Shown here piece after piece: positions 10,342-21,500 of a stretch of DNA of 64,000 bases. The translations under genes and the position numbers were made by a program. The notes under the pieces are model-generated. The model ran no database searches, had not been told where the DNA came from, and was given only the letters and a program-made list of their open reading frames with translations. Each line of letters opens with the position of its first letter. Position 1 is the first letter of the stretch. The stretch covers positions 24,868,203-24,932,202 of the forward strand of contig NC_084493.1 in the NCBI RefSeq assembly GCF_030035675.1. The letters run 5' to 3'. Source of the DNA: Rhineura floridana (lineage: Eukaryota > Chordata > Lepidosauria > Squamata > Rhineuridae).

Positions 10342-10815
10342 ACTGTAAAAGAGGATTAGAAAAAAATAATGAAGGTTAAGGCTATCAATGGCCATTAGCC
10401 ATGATTTATTTATTACATTTATATACCGCCCCATAGCCAAAGCTCTCTGGGCGGTTTACAGCAATTAAAAACAATAAAAACAAATATACAAATTTAAAAC
10501 ACAAAAACAATTTAAAAACACAATTAAAAAAAAGATGAGTTCAGAGGCAGGGTGGAAAGCATGTGCTCTGCTATTTAGCTATGTTCACTCTCCCTGTGTA
10601 CGTTGGGTGTAAGGCAGCTTCATAGGGTAAAAGACAATCCGGCTGTATGTACAATCCAATTATGGCTGTATTGGCCCTCTACTGTTGGAGGCAATATGCT
10701 CCTGAATCTGCTGGTTGCTGGGAATCACAAATGGGGACAGTGATGTTGCATCCTGAGAACAGGATGCTGGACTTAATGGGCCTTTGGCCTGATCCAGCAG
10801 GTTTTTTGCCTAATC
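10342..10815 (+). repeat. CR1 3' fragment split by a minus-strand L2-type tail
   Basis: CR1 sequence at 10,342-10,402 (gtaaaagaggattagaaaa) resumes at 10,660-10,815 (ggttgctgggaatcacaaat, gatgctggacttaatgggcc). Between them, 10,403-10,530 is an inverted L2-type tail (cgccccatagccaaagctct, gggcggtttacag). GT/AC-rich microsatellites lie at about 10,230-10,275 and 10,834-10,880. Confidence 0.65.
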
Positions 10816-11334
10816 TAGCAGCAGGGTTGTGTATGCGTGTGTGCCCGCCCACACACATGCACACACAGACACACACACATGTAAACTAGAGTATGCAGGA
10901 TCAAAAACTGATTTTGTTGCATGTTTGCCACATGCACTCTGAGCAAAATATGCAGATGCATAGGATCATTGATTTTTGCAGGCTGGAAGCATCCTTCGGG
11001 AACTTTTAGCTGATTATCTTGGCTGTAGTTCTAAGGAGGTTAGTTAGTTCACCTGTACAGTAAGAATTGTACCACCTCAATCTATCCCCTCATCTTGCAT
11101 ATCATGCAGATTTAGTTATCTTCTTGAGACTCGGAACTCTGCTTTAATCCTAACCTGCAACATTAAATTCAGTTTACCTTATTTATCTGAATATATCCAT
11201 CTTTTTTCTTGCACCAAGGTGTGGTTGTTTTGTTGGAGTTCTCAAGAATGATAAAAATAATATAGGTTGTGCTACTGTTGTGACCCACTTCAAGATCAGT
11301 ACAAGACCCATTTTGGGGGAGGGGTCCTGATCCA

Positions 11335-11440
11335 CCACTTGAGTACCAAGGTTGCAGTCCTCTATGTACACACCTAGGCATAAGCTCTATTGAACACTTT
11401 GGAACATACATCTGAATAAATTAATATAGACTTGTGCTGT
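11335..11440. repeat. Small palindromic MITE, diverged copy
   Basis: Shares the gttgcagtcc start, a cattgaac-like centre and an inverted second half with the copy at 8,493, but is clearly older. Confidence 0.4.
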
Positions 11441-11702
11441 AAACTTTGCAGGACTACCACCCTATACACCTTCCTTGATAATTGGGAGTAACCCTCATTG
11501 AACTCAGTGGGGCTAACTTCCAAGCAAGCCTTTTGTTGCTTTTGTTTAGGCAAGCCTGCCCAGAGATTCAATTTTATTATGCATATTTGTTTTAAAACTG
11601 CTGATTTCATCTACTTGATAAATGTTATGTCTACTTAAAAAAACATTTATTTTAATCTGTATTATGTATATTTTAGATTGTTTTATGCAAACGGCTTAGA
11701 GC

Positions 11703-11985
11703 AGGGGTTCCCACACTGTGGTCCACAAGTTTCTTTCAGTTGGTCTTCGGCATGTCTAAATTAAACATTCATATTGATTTTTAATTGTATTTTTGTTGCT
11801 TCTTTGGTTTCTTATATTGTATTTTATCATATTACAGTTGGAATTCTACAGAATGCATATTGTAATAGAGTAAAATACAATATAAAAATAAAAAAGCAAT
11901 AAAGATACAATTAAAAATGGCAGGGCACCTAGCACAGTGCTTCACCATTACTAGAACAGGCAGAAAAATCATTGTGGTCCGCTAA
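11703..11985. repeat. hAT-like MITE ('TTCCCAAACTGTGG' family)
   Basis: Begins ggggttcccacactgtggtc and contains agatacaattaaaaatggca, both found in copies at 15,718 and 54,238. The right end is less clear because a Sauria SINE follows directly. Confidence 0.5.
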
Positions 11986-12200
11986 GTGGTCAGAGAGTGT
12001 TGGGCTAGGTCGGACCTGGGAGACCAGGGTTCGAATCCCCACACAGCCATGAAGTTCACTCAGTGACCTTGGGCCAGTCACTGCCTCTCAGCCTCAGAGG
12101 AAGGCAATGGTAAACCCCCTCTGAATACTGCTTACCAAGAAAACCCTGTTCATAAGGTTGCCATAAGACGGAATTGACTTGAAGGCAATACAAGACCATC
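11985..12200 (+). repeat. Sauria-type SINE with Bov-B tail
   Basis: Full-length layout: a degraded head, box B (gggttcgaatcccc), core ccttgggccagtcactgcct, the caatggtaaaccccctctg linker, then the Bov-B-like tail (aaggttgccataagacggaa, ttgacttgaaggcaa). Confidence 0.8.
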
Positions 12201-12261
12201 AGCAATTTTCAAGTGGTTGATGGGGGGGGGAGTTTTTTGCTGATTAAGCAGTATATGAAAA

Positions 12262-12380
12262 ATGGAAATGGACTGCCTTCAAGTCGATCCCGATTTATGG
12301 CGACCCTATGAATAGGGTTTTCATGGTAAGCGGTATTCAGAGGGGGTTTACCTTTGCCTCCCTCTGAGGCTAGTCCTCCC
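12262..12380 (-). repeat. Sauria SINE fragment (tail half)
   Basis: The minus-strand reading gives the linker and Bov-B tail only (in reverse: tgccttcaagtcgatcccga, cgaccctatgaatagggtt). The tRNA-like head is missing. Confidence 0.65.
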
Positions 12381-13189
12381 CAGCTCGCTAGGGTCTGCTC
12401 AGCTTGTCACAGCTGTACAAGCCAGCCCCTTCCTTGTCCGCAACTGACAGCTGGGGGGGGCAGCTGGGCTCCTTGGGACTATGCAGCTTGCCCACGGCTG
12501 CACAGGTGGCAGGGCACGTAACCCCTGAGCCACTCACTGTGGGAGTGATCTTTAGCTGGCCCTTTACCAGGGAGATCCCTGGTTCAAATCTTCTCCTAGC
12601 CCCCGAAGGACTCTGTGCGGACTAGGCCCACTCTTTCGCAGCCTAATCTACCTTACAGGGTTGTTGTAAGGCTAAAAGCGGGCATTGCCCAGCCCCAGCT
12701 CTTCCGAGGAAGGGTGAATTTGCTTCGCTCACAAGGGAATAAACGCAACTCAATATTAAGATGGAAATCCACATGTAGTGCAGATGTGTTGAAAGCCTCA
12801 GACACCTGCGCTCCTCGTCACGTTCCAGCTGGAATTCTGCCTTCGCCCCGAACCTTTCTGCTTCGGGCGCTCTGGTCTGGATCCAGGAGGAATCGGAGCC
12901 GCTTCTCAGCTGAGCGACATTTTCCTCTGCATTTCTGGAGCGCCCAGTTCAAAGGCAAAGGTGGACAGTCGATGTGTGTGCCAGAACTCCCTCCCCCCTT
13001 TGCTTGCCTGTCGCTACAATAAATAAATATAGTATCTCGAATTTTTAATTGTTCTTCAAAATGTTCTGGAAACGGGAAAGGAGGATTTACAGCACAATCC
13101 TCTGCATTGTGCCTACTCAGAATGTCAAATCCCAGCTAGGACGGGTTTACTTAGGGAAGGGGTGTGTGTGTCGGGGGGGGGGACTTCTC

Positions 13190-13358
13190 TGCATAAGCGT
13201 GCAAAGGATCGCACGCACCGTTCCCTGGAAGACGCTTGTTCAGAGACAAGAACGAGCAACTCCAGTTTTAGTTAAACTGTCGCCACGTGACCTAAGACGC
13301 TCGGCCAATCCGGGTCCGAGGAGGTGCATATAAAGCGGGCAGAGCAATCGCATTCTAG
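13190..13358 (+). promoter_or_regulatory. CYP1A: CYP1A core promoter
   Basis: A TATA box (TATAAA, 13,329-13,334) sits 20 bp downstream of a CCAAT box (13,305-13,309). Upstream lie an E-box CACGTG (13,284-13,289) and two GCGTG cores, one forward (13,197-13,201) and one reversed (13,212-13,216, reading GTGCGTG), as expected for Ah-receptor/ARNT input. The donor of the inferred exon 1 follows at 13,469. CYP1A genes typically use a TATA promoter, a short untranslated exon 1 and response elements with a GCGTG core. The start site near 13,359 is inferred from TATA spacing only. Confidence 0.65.
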
Positions 13359-13468
13359 GGAGCGTGCCGGGAGAAAGGGAATTCAGGCCGGCAAGAGCCG
13401 AAGTGGGCATTCTGGGCTAAGCGCGACTAGACGAAGCGAGGCCGACGACAGGCTCAAACTTTTCCTAA
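13359..13468 (+). other. CYP1A: CYP1A exon 1 (non-coding, inferred)
   Basis: The sequence from about 30 bp after the TATA box to a consensus donor (GTGAGT, 13,469-13,474) would form a roughly 110-bp leader exon, in line with the short untranslated exon 1 of CYP1A genes. It would splice to the acceptor ending at 17,658. The 5' end is approximate and no transcript evidence was available. Confidence 0.55.
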
Positions 13469-14192
13469 GTGAGTGTAGCCCTCACGTCCCTGCGGTTGTT
13501 TCTGCAGACGTTTCAACCGTTGCTTGTATGCCTGGATGTGTGTGTGTACGTGCACGCGTGTCTGCAGCTAGGGAGGTCTTTTTTTGTTTTGGTTGTGCGC
13601 TATGTACGTGTTCTCCAAGGCATCCTCACGGCACACCAATTGATAAGAGACTTTATTAAAAGGTGCTAGGTATTTTTAACCCACAGTGGTTACATGTGGC
13701 GCTGAAGCTCAGTTTTTTCATTTAGGATTGGAACGTGCTGAGAAACTGAAATGTTGTCTGTGCGTGTAAACCCTTACAGATGCAGAGGTGGGGTAAGAAG
13801 TCTAAATGGGGTTGTGCAAAAGTGTCAAATAAAGAAGATTCTAGGTTACAATGTGGGATTCTCAGCACCGTATCCCCTGCTCTCTCTCTTCTCCCCCCCC
13901 CTTAAAAAAGAGATCCTCATCACACTGTGTAATACTTTTTGCAAACTCCCAAGGGCCCTTTTTAAATGCTGCATCTCCTGGTGGGAAAATGCTATTTCTT
14001 CCCATCTGCAGCTATCAAAGTGATGGTTCTGAATTGTGATTTTTGTCATGGACACCTGCTGGGTGCTGACACATCACAGTCCTAGGTGAGCACTAAGATT
14101 CTCCTTTACCATTTTGAATCTGGGGCGTGTGTGCGCATATGTGTGTCTTCCTACCCCTGTGTAGAAGACAGATACTCTGCCACTGAACTATG

Positions 14193-14383
14193 GGAAGGGT
14201 CATAGCGCAGGGGTAGCGCATCTGCCTTGCACGCAGAAGCTTCCAGGTTCAATCCTTGGCATCTTCAGGTAGGGTTGGGAGAGACTCCTGCCTGAAACCC
14301 TAGAGAGCTGCTGCCACTCAGTGTAGACAGTACTGAGCTGGATGGAGAGTGCTCTGACCCAGTGCAAGGCAGCTTCCTGTGTT
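14193..14383 (+). repeat. tRNA-derived SINE
   Basis: Well-preserved: gggtcatagcgcaggggtag (box A region), caggttcaatccttgg (box B), ctgaaaccctagagagctgc body, and tgcaaggcagcttcctg tail. It lies in CYP1A intron 1. Confidence 0.75.
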
Positions 14384-14767
14384 TACCTCCCACCCCCCAC
14401 CCCCAGTGCCTTGTGTGCTCTGGGTACTTTCCAGTGCTGGAATAAATAGCCTTGCTGTGTCACACACACAGAGGGAGGTAACCTATGAGGGATATAGAAA
14501 GTGTGGATTAGGGCCTTGCAGTACCATAGTGCTTACAAAAAAAGTGTTTTTAAAGCCATCTGGAAAAGCTATCAGTGGTTGTTCCCCTTTTAGAGATGTA
14601 GAAGGAGGCAACTTGCCAAGGGGTTTGAATGGTGAATGGAATTTGTTTGATCTGCTCATTCAGCAAACCTGTTCCCAGCAAGGCAGGGGTGGGCAGTCCA
14701 AGAGGGGGGAGAGTGAGGAACTGGTACCCTGTATAGCTTCTTGATGTTGGTTTCCTCTTAGAGCACT

Positions 14768-14905
14768 GATGGGGAACCTGCAGCCCTCTATATGTTGTTG
14801 GACACCAGTTCCCTTCAGTCCCAGCTAGAATGGCCAATGGTCAGGGATTATGGGAGTTGTAGTCCAGCAACATCTGGAGGGCTGCAGGGCCCCATTCCTG
14901 CATTA
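14768..14905. repeat. Palindromic hAT-like MITE
   Basis: Arms tggggaacctgcagccctct and gctgcagggccccattcc enclose mirrored ttgttggacacc / agtccagcaacatctggagg segments. A related, more degraded unit follows at about 14,935-15,055. Confidence 0.6.
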
Positions 14906-15717
14906 GAGCCTGCAATCCTAAACGTACCCTAGGACAGGGATTCTCTTTTGCCATCCAGATACTGTGAGACTGTAACTCCCATCATCCTTGACAGTTGCCC
15001 ACACTGTCTGGGGCTGATGGAGGCCAACGAACTCCAGAGGTACATAATTCCCCAATCCTACCCTAGGAAGTAAGTTCCATTTAAGCTAAATGGGACATAC
15101 ATTTGAGTCAATATGCTTCGGTTTGCACTGCCCAAAAGTTTGCCCCTAGAAATGCTACTCAGGGGTGTTGATACTTAATGCTCACCAGGTATCCTCTGAC
15201 TATTCATTGTATTAGCCAATTAAGTAAATGTCTGCATCCAATTATATTTGATTTCAATGTTAGGCAATATTTGCTAGTTGAATGGTTTAGTATTTGACAA
15301 GTTGACAGCTTGGACACCTGCTAAACTCAAGAAATGTAACACAAAAGGGGGGGACATTCTAAAATGCATATTGAAATAAAGAAAATTGAATGGCAAAAGC
15401 TGAAATTTTGTTTTTAAAAAAAGATATACTTCCTTCTAGTAGCAAACATGGGTAGTGAGTGCAGATGCTGGCTATGTAGCTAAACTAGGGCCACTGATAA
15501 ACAAGAGGGAGGTGATCAGCAAGCTCAGTTGGCACCAAATGCTGGAAAAAGCCAGAAAATCAGGTAAATGGAATTGTGTGGAGTATCCTGGAAGAGGCCA
15601 TGTCTTTTAGAAGGTGAAAATACACTGCAACATTTACTTGCAGATCCCACTTGAGTGTGTATATATATATATTTCAGCTCTTTTCCTAGCTACTGGAATG
15701 CAAAGTTACCTTTATGT

Positions 15718-15940
15718 CAGGGTTCCCAAACAGTGGCCCATGGACCAACAGTGATCTGTGAGCTTCATTCAAGTGGTCTGCAGCATGTCTGTAAAGATAC
15801 AATTAAAAATCATACAGCATCTACCATAGCACATTACAATTGCTATAGGAGGCAGAAAATTATTAAGTGATTGGCCAACAGCCTCAGCAATTTTCAAGGG
15901 CTCCGTGGAGAAAAGAAGCGTTGGAACCACTGGATTATGT
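15718..15940. repeat. hAT-like MITE ('TTCCCAAACTGTGG' family)
   Basis: The left end cagggttcccaaacagtggc and right end agcgttggaaccactggat are complementary. The interior shares agatacaattaaaaatcata and tacagcatct with the copy at 54,238. It lies in CYP1A intron 1. Confidence 0.65.
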
Positions 15941-16394
15941 TCTTCAAAATGGGTCAAAACATGCTTAGTTGTAGGTCAAGAGTTGAGCAAGCTAAGGTCT
16001 ATTCAAGAGGTGTTGGCTTGTAATCAAATTGTTTATTTAGCCATTCAGAAGGCCAGTCTTCTTGTAGACTTCTTCTATAGAATGAATCATTTCTTCTTGT
16101 GTGCATGCGCGCACACACGTGTGTGTTGATAGTCAAAGGACACAAACTGATCAAATGAATTAGGCTTGTGTTTGAGTCTCCCTTTTAAAGAAGAATTGCT
16201 TGGGTTAAAAGCAATTTTAGGAATGGATAAATGCTTATCTTGTTCCAGCATAGCATATTGTGGGTTAATCCAGATTCCAGACTATGTAGACATTTTTCAC
16301 AATGTTGCAATCACAGCTGTTCAGCCCAGAGTCACCTCTTCCACATTATTACAATTTTCTATATGAAATTCCCTGTAGGAATTAACAGGCAAAT

Positions 16395-16690
16395 CCACAT
16401 TTATCTATGTAAATTATTTATATCTCACTTATCAGTTTTCAAAAGAGCTTTAAATAATAAAATCTGAACAAATAAAGAGACATTAAAACATATCAAATAC
16501 AGCTGCTAAAAAAATCCAACATATGCTCTATGAACAACAGAATCAATTATAAAATGTCTTTGGGAACAAAAAGGGTTTTGATACCTGTCTAAAACCAGGA
16601 GCCTGCTTGGATCTCCCACTGGGATCTCCCACTGGGATCTCCCACTGGGATGCCATCACTGAGAAGGCCCTGTTCTTGGTATCCACCAGT
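16395..16690 (-). repeat. Unclassified LINE-like repeat with a 14-bp triplication
   Basis: An inverted tail-like start (aattatttatatctcactta) precedes sequence ending in cactgagaaggccctgttct, a phrase style seen in other dispersed repeats here. A 14-bp unit (GGATCTCCCACTGG) repeats three times in tandem at about 16,609-16,650. Confidence 0.4.
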
Positions 16691-17084
16691 CAGATATTAA
16701 AAAGGGACCAAAAGACAGGGACAGCTATGTTGATACATGTACATTCTACACACGTGCACCGAGAAGTGGCTGTTGACTGTGGCTTCCCTGCCCATCTACA
16801 TTATGCAATCCTTTATATACCGCACACCAACTGGTTACACATGATTGTCCACATACAAGTTGCATATAAATTCTGTCTCCTATGTATAATATTTTCTGTC
16901 AAGAAAAAAGAAACCCATAAATTAATGTCAATATGGATGGGAACATGTTGGCTGCATTAAGTCAGCAACAAATGTCCTCTTTTACTAAAGTGTATTTTGG
17001 TCTAGTTTTCCAGGGTACATTGATAATTAGCAAAACTGGGAGGAAATTGGTGGAGCAACTGACAGACAGATGTAAGACTGCACT

Positions 17085-17410
17085 CCCATCTGCACTATAC
17101 ATTTAAAGCAGTATCACACCACTTTAAGTAGTAATGTCTTCCCCCAAAGAATCTGGGGAACTGTAGTTCAAAAAGGGTGCTGAGAATTGTTGGGAGACTC
17201 CTATACCTCTCACAAAGCTATAATTCCCAATGTGGTTTAACAGTCAATTTCTTTTCCCAGGGAACTCTGGGAACTGTTGCTTTGTGAAGGGAATAGGGAT
17301 CTCCTAATAACTCTCAAGACCTGTTACAAACTACAGCTCCCAGGATTCTTTAGGGGCACCCATGACTGTTTAAAGTGGTATGATACCGTGTGGTGCAAAT
17401 GGGTCCCACC
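17085..17410. repeat. Palindromic MITE with long inverted arms
   Basis: The left arm (gcactatacatttaaagcag, aagaatctggggaactgtag) mirrors the right arm (cagctcccaggattctttag, gtttaaagtggtatgatacc). Same family as 875-1,209. It ends about 250 bp before CYP1A exon 2. Confidence 0.65.
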
Positions 17411-17677
17411 TGAACCAAATGGGACCTACTTCTGAGAATAAGATTGCATTGTAAATGTCACTCATCCCGACAGTTCTGTTTTGAGGTTTTTGACTGAGGC
17501 CAAAAAGCAAGTTCTAATGCAGACAACTGAACTTTTTCAGTGTTAAAAATGTGCTGATTGGCGTTATGATTTTGCTATCACTATTGGATAATGCTTTGTC
17601 CCATTTCTTACTCGCAACGCTGTTTCTGTCTCTGTCTCTGCTTGCTTTGTTATATTAGGATACTTAAATCTGGGAAG

Positions 17678-18511
17678 ATGAATGCTGTATTGCTGGGTAG
17701 CCAAAACATGTCATCCACAGAAATCCTCCTTGCCTTTGCTCTTTCCTGTCTGCTCCTGGTTGTCCTCAAATCCTTCTGGCAGCAGATCCCACAGGGGCTA
17801 AAGAGACTCCCAGGACCAAGGAACTACCCGCTCATCGGCAACATCCTAGAGCTGGGGAAGAACCCCCATCTGGCGTTGACTCGGATGAGCCAAAAATATG
17901 GAGATGTGATGCAAATCCATCTCGGCACAAGACCGGTGCTGGTGCTGAGCGGGCTGGAAACCATCAAGCAAGCCTTGACGAAGCAAGGAGATGACTTCTT
18001 GGGGCGCCCCGATCTCTACAGCTTCCGGTGCATTGGAGATGGCCAGACTCTGACCTTTGGTAGGGATTCTGGGGAAGTATGGCGTGCCCGCAGAAAGCTG
18101 ACCCAGAATGCCCTGAAGACCTTCTCGGTTTCAGTCAGGCCAACATCATCCACTTGCCTGTTGGAAGAGCATGTGTCCAAAGAAGCAGACTATTTGGTAA
18201 TGAAGTTCCAGGAGCTGATGAAGGAGAAGAAGAGCTTTGACCCTTACCGGTATCTGGTGGTCTCTGTGGCCAATGTCATCTGTGCCATGTGTTTCGGTAA
18301 ACGCTACAGCCATGAAGACCAGGAGCTGCTCAGTATAGTGAACCTGAACAAGGAGTTTGGAGAGGCGGCCGCTTCTGGGAACCCTGCTGACTTCATTCCT
18401 GTCCTCCAGTATCTTCCCAGCTGCACCATGAAGGCCTTCAAGGATCTAAACCGGAGGTTCACTACATTTGTGCAGAAGATTGTTAAGGATCATTATGTGA
18501 GCTTTGACAAG
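17678..18511 (+). CDS. CYP1A: CYP1A coding exon 2 (first coding)
   Basis: Encodes residues 1-278, from the membrane anchor to YVSFDK. The exon begins at 17,659 after a pyrimidine-rich tract, leaving 19 bases of leader before ATG. The donor GTGTGT at 18,512 gives a phase-0 junction. Contains CYP1A signatures such as GRPDLYSF and GNPADFIP. Confidence 0.95.
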
Positions 18512-21500
18512 GTGTGTATGTGTTAATCACTCAGTGTTTCCTCCATAATTCCTAGCATGTGTTTCTTGGCTATTTTCTTTGTACACTTGTAGCTTGGACA
18601 AACAAACCATAGCCGCCATCATCACCATCATCATTATTACATATTCCTCCTTTTCTCATGCTGCCCTGGGCTCCTACTGGGAGGAAGGGCGGGATATAAA
18701 TTTAATAAATAAATAAAGTGGTGTACATGGTTCTCCCCCTCCTCATTTAATCCCCACAATAACCCTGTGAGGTAGGTTAGGCTGAGAGGCAATAACTGGC
18801 CCAAGGTCACCCAGTGAGCTTCATGGCTGAGTGGGGATTTGAACTCGAGCCTCCCAGGTCCTAGTCTAACACCCTAACCACTACACCACTGTTATTCAAC
18901 CTTAGGTCTCCAGATGATGTCAAACTACAGCTCCCATCAGCCCCAGCCAGCTTAGCCAATGGCCAAGAATGATGGAAGTTGTAGTCCAACAACATATGGG
19001 GACCCAAGGTGGAAGAATAGTGCATTACACCACACTGGCTGTCATGATAGAAGACTGACAAGGGGCTGCAATAATTCCTTGCTTGCCCATAACTCACTGC
19101 AGGGCTAGGCAACATGGTTACCTTCAGATGTTGTTGTCATGACCCCTGAATCTATCAGTGATCTGGACATGGAGTTAGAGACTGCCAGGGTACCAAATGG
19201 GGAGCTGAGTCAGATTTAGGGCTCAGAGATGACTGCTGAACATAGGAAAATCAGTGCACCTACATCTATTGGGGATAGCCCCAGAGGGAACCCCCCCCCA
19301 ATCAACCACCACAGCCTATAGGGATGGAGTCCAGACCCTCACAGGCACCTTCCCTTGAACCTGAAGAACCAGATGCCTCCCATGGCACATCACCAGTTCA
19401 GTGGTGCAGGGAGTGCACCAGGAGGGAGGCTATGGAACGGGGGAGGCATGTCCACCTTCAGGCCACTGGGTTGGCCCTTTAAGTCCCTGAAGCTCTGTAC
19501 AAGGGGATGGAGCCTAGAGGAGGTAGTCTGGACTCTGGGGACAGAGGCTTAAAAGGCTTCATGCTGCTCTCAACCTTTGTTGGAACAAGTTGCTCACACA
19601 GAGCTATCTATGATCCAGCAGTCTTTGACCTGCCTTACCGCTTTCTCTGTGGGATCTAGCATCAGACCAGAGCATGACTGTTGCAGTCCAGCAACATCTG
19701 GAGGGCACCATGTTGCCTACCCAATTTAAAAGATTGCATTTGCCAGTGTGGATTTGATGTTCACACAGCAGAAACACTGGATTGCTATTAGACTTGTGGC
19801 TGAACACTTGCAAGAAAGGCATTTAGTTCCTGTACAATTGGTCTGTACAGAATGGGTAACATGGTATGCCATTTAATGCATATTCTCATGTCTGATTTAT
19901 AGTCCACCTCAAGGTGGTGTATATAGGGTTCCCAGATGGTCTCCCATCTAGGCACTGAGCAGAAGTCTGCAATGGTTGCTGTGTTATGAGTCTTAATTTA
20001 GCATGTTGCAAACAGGAAAGCTAAAATGAGCTCTTGCATTTGTAGTTGGTAGAGCATATGTCTTACATGCAGAATATCCCAGGGTCAATCCTTGGTGATC
20101 CCCAGGTAGCAGGTGATGGGAGACACCTTTTCCTGATACCTTGGAAAGCTGTTTCCAGCCAGTATTGCCTAATTGGACTAGATAGACAAGTAGCCTGACC
20201 TGATATTAGGCAGCTTCATATGTCTTTCTGTCTTGGTGGGACTGGCTCTTGTAGTATGTGATTTGAGAATTAGTGTTCTGGAATTGGGCACCACAGTCAT
20301 CCTCTGGGTTTGTATTTCAGGACAACATCCGAGACATTACCGACTCCCTGATTGACCACTTCCAGGATGAAAAGCTGGACGAGAATGCAAACGTCCAGCA
20401 ATCGGATCAGAAGATTGTCAATATTGTTGGAGATCTTTTCGGAGCTGGTAAGAATCTGCTAATTAAAGAGAACAGTTTGACTGTCCCCCTCCCAATACAT
20501 CCCATTGCAAATACGGTGCACCCTGCTTAATATAAGAAGAGCCCTGCTGGATCAGGCCAAAGACCCACCTATTCCTGCATCCTATTTGCACGTGCCCTTC
20601 ACAATCAGTAGCATATGTAATGAACAGAGGACAGAACTATCTATTAATTGCCAGTGCAGCGTAGGGGCTAGAGTGTTGGACTACGAGACACAAATATAAG
20701 CCTCCACTCAAAAGATAAGAACCTGCTGGATCAGGCCAATGGTCCATCTAGTCCAGCATCCTGTCCTCACAGTGACCAACCAGATGCCTATGGGAAACTT
20801 GCAAGCAGGGCATGAGCACAATAGCATTCTCTCTACTTGTGATCCCAAAAACTGGCATTCAAGAGGCATACTGCCTACAGCAGTGGAGGTAGAATATAGC
20901 CTTCGTGGCTAGTAGTCACTAACAGCCTTATCCTCCATAATTTGTCTTAATCCTTTTAGAGCAGTCAGCTGCTTCTAAGACAACAAATGGTTGCCACCAT
21001 CGATTATATCATCTGATATGCTGTTCACATCAATTCACCAAATACAAGAGTGATAAATTGTAGCTTCAGATCTCTGATCTATTCTGTGAAGGACAGTCTT
21101 GCCTTGCTACTGTCCTACATAGAACCTAGAGCAGGTATGGGGAGCTTTTGGCCCCCCACATGTTGCTGAGCAACAATTTCCATCATCCCTGACCATTGGA
21201 CATGCTTGCTGGGGCTGATGGGAGTTGTCGTTCAGCAACATCTGGAGGGCCACACACTCCCTGCGCATTACCTAGAGACATGTAAAACCTTCTTCCACTG
21301 AAATGTTGCTAATGCTTTTGCAGTTCTTCTGTGTGCTGCCGTTCTGACACGTGTTGCCTGAGCAGGCTTCTCCAACTTCACTTTGAACCTTACTAAAGTG
21401 GTCCTTACCAGACAATATTTGGTGGTTAGCCTGGCGCCAGCATTGTTATCTTCTCAGCACCAGGTCAAGACTTTCCTCTTCTCCAACTTCCGGGAAGGAT

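Noticed and set aside
13540-13562. GCGTG cores in the GT-rich stretch of CYP1A intron 1 as response elements
   Set aside because: They fall in a TG/CG-rich simple-sequence run, where such cores arise by chance, and do not meet the fuller TNGCGTG consensus.
12404-13659. Open frames upstream of and across the CYP1A promoter
   Set aside because: They run through TATA/CCAAT sequence and the inferred non-coding exon; nothing in the peptides supports coding.
17591-17677. In-frame N-terminal extension of CYP1A (29 more codons)
   Set aside because: The acceptor at 17,657-17,658 places most of it in intron 1, and it is pyrimidine-tract translation.
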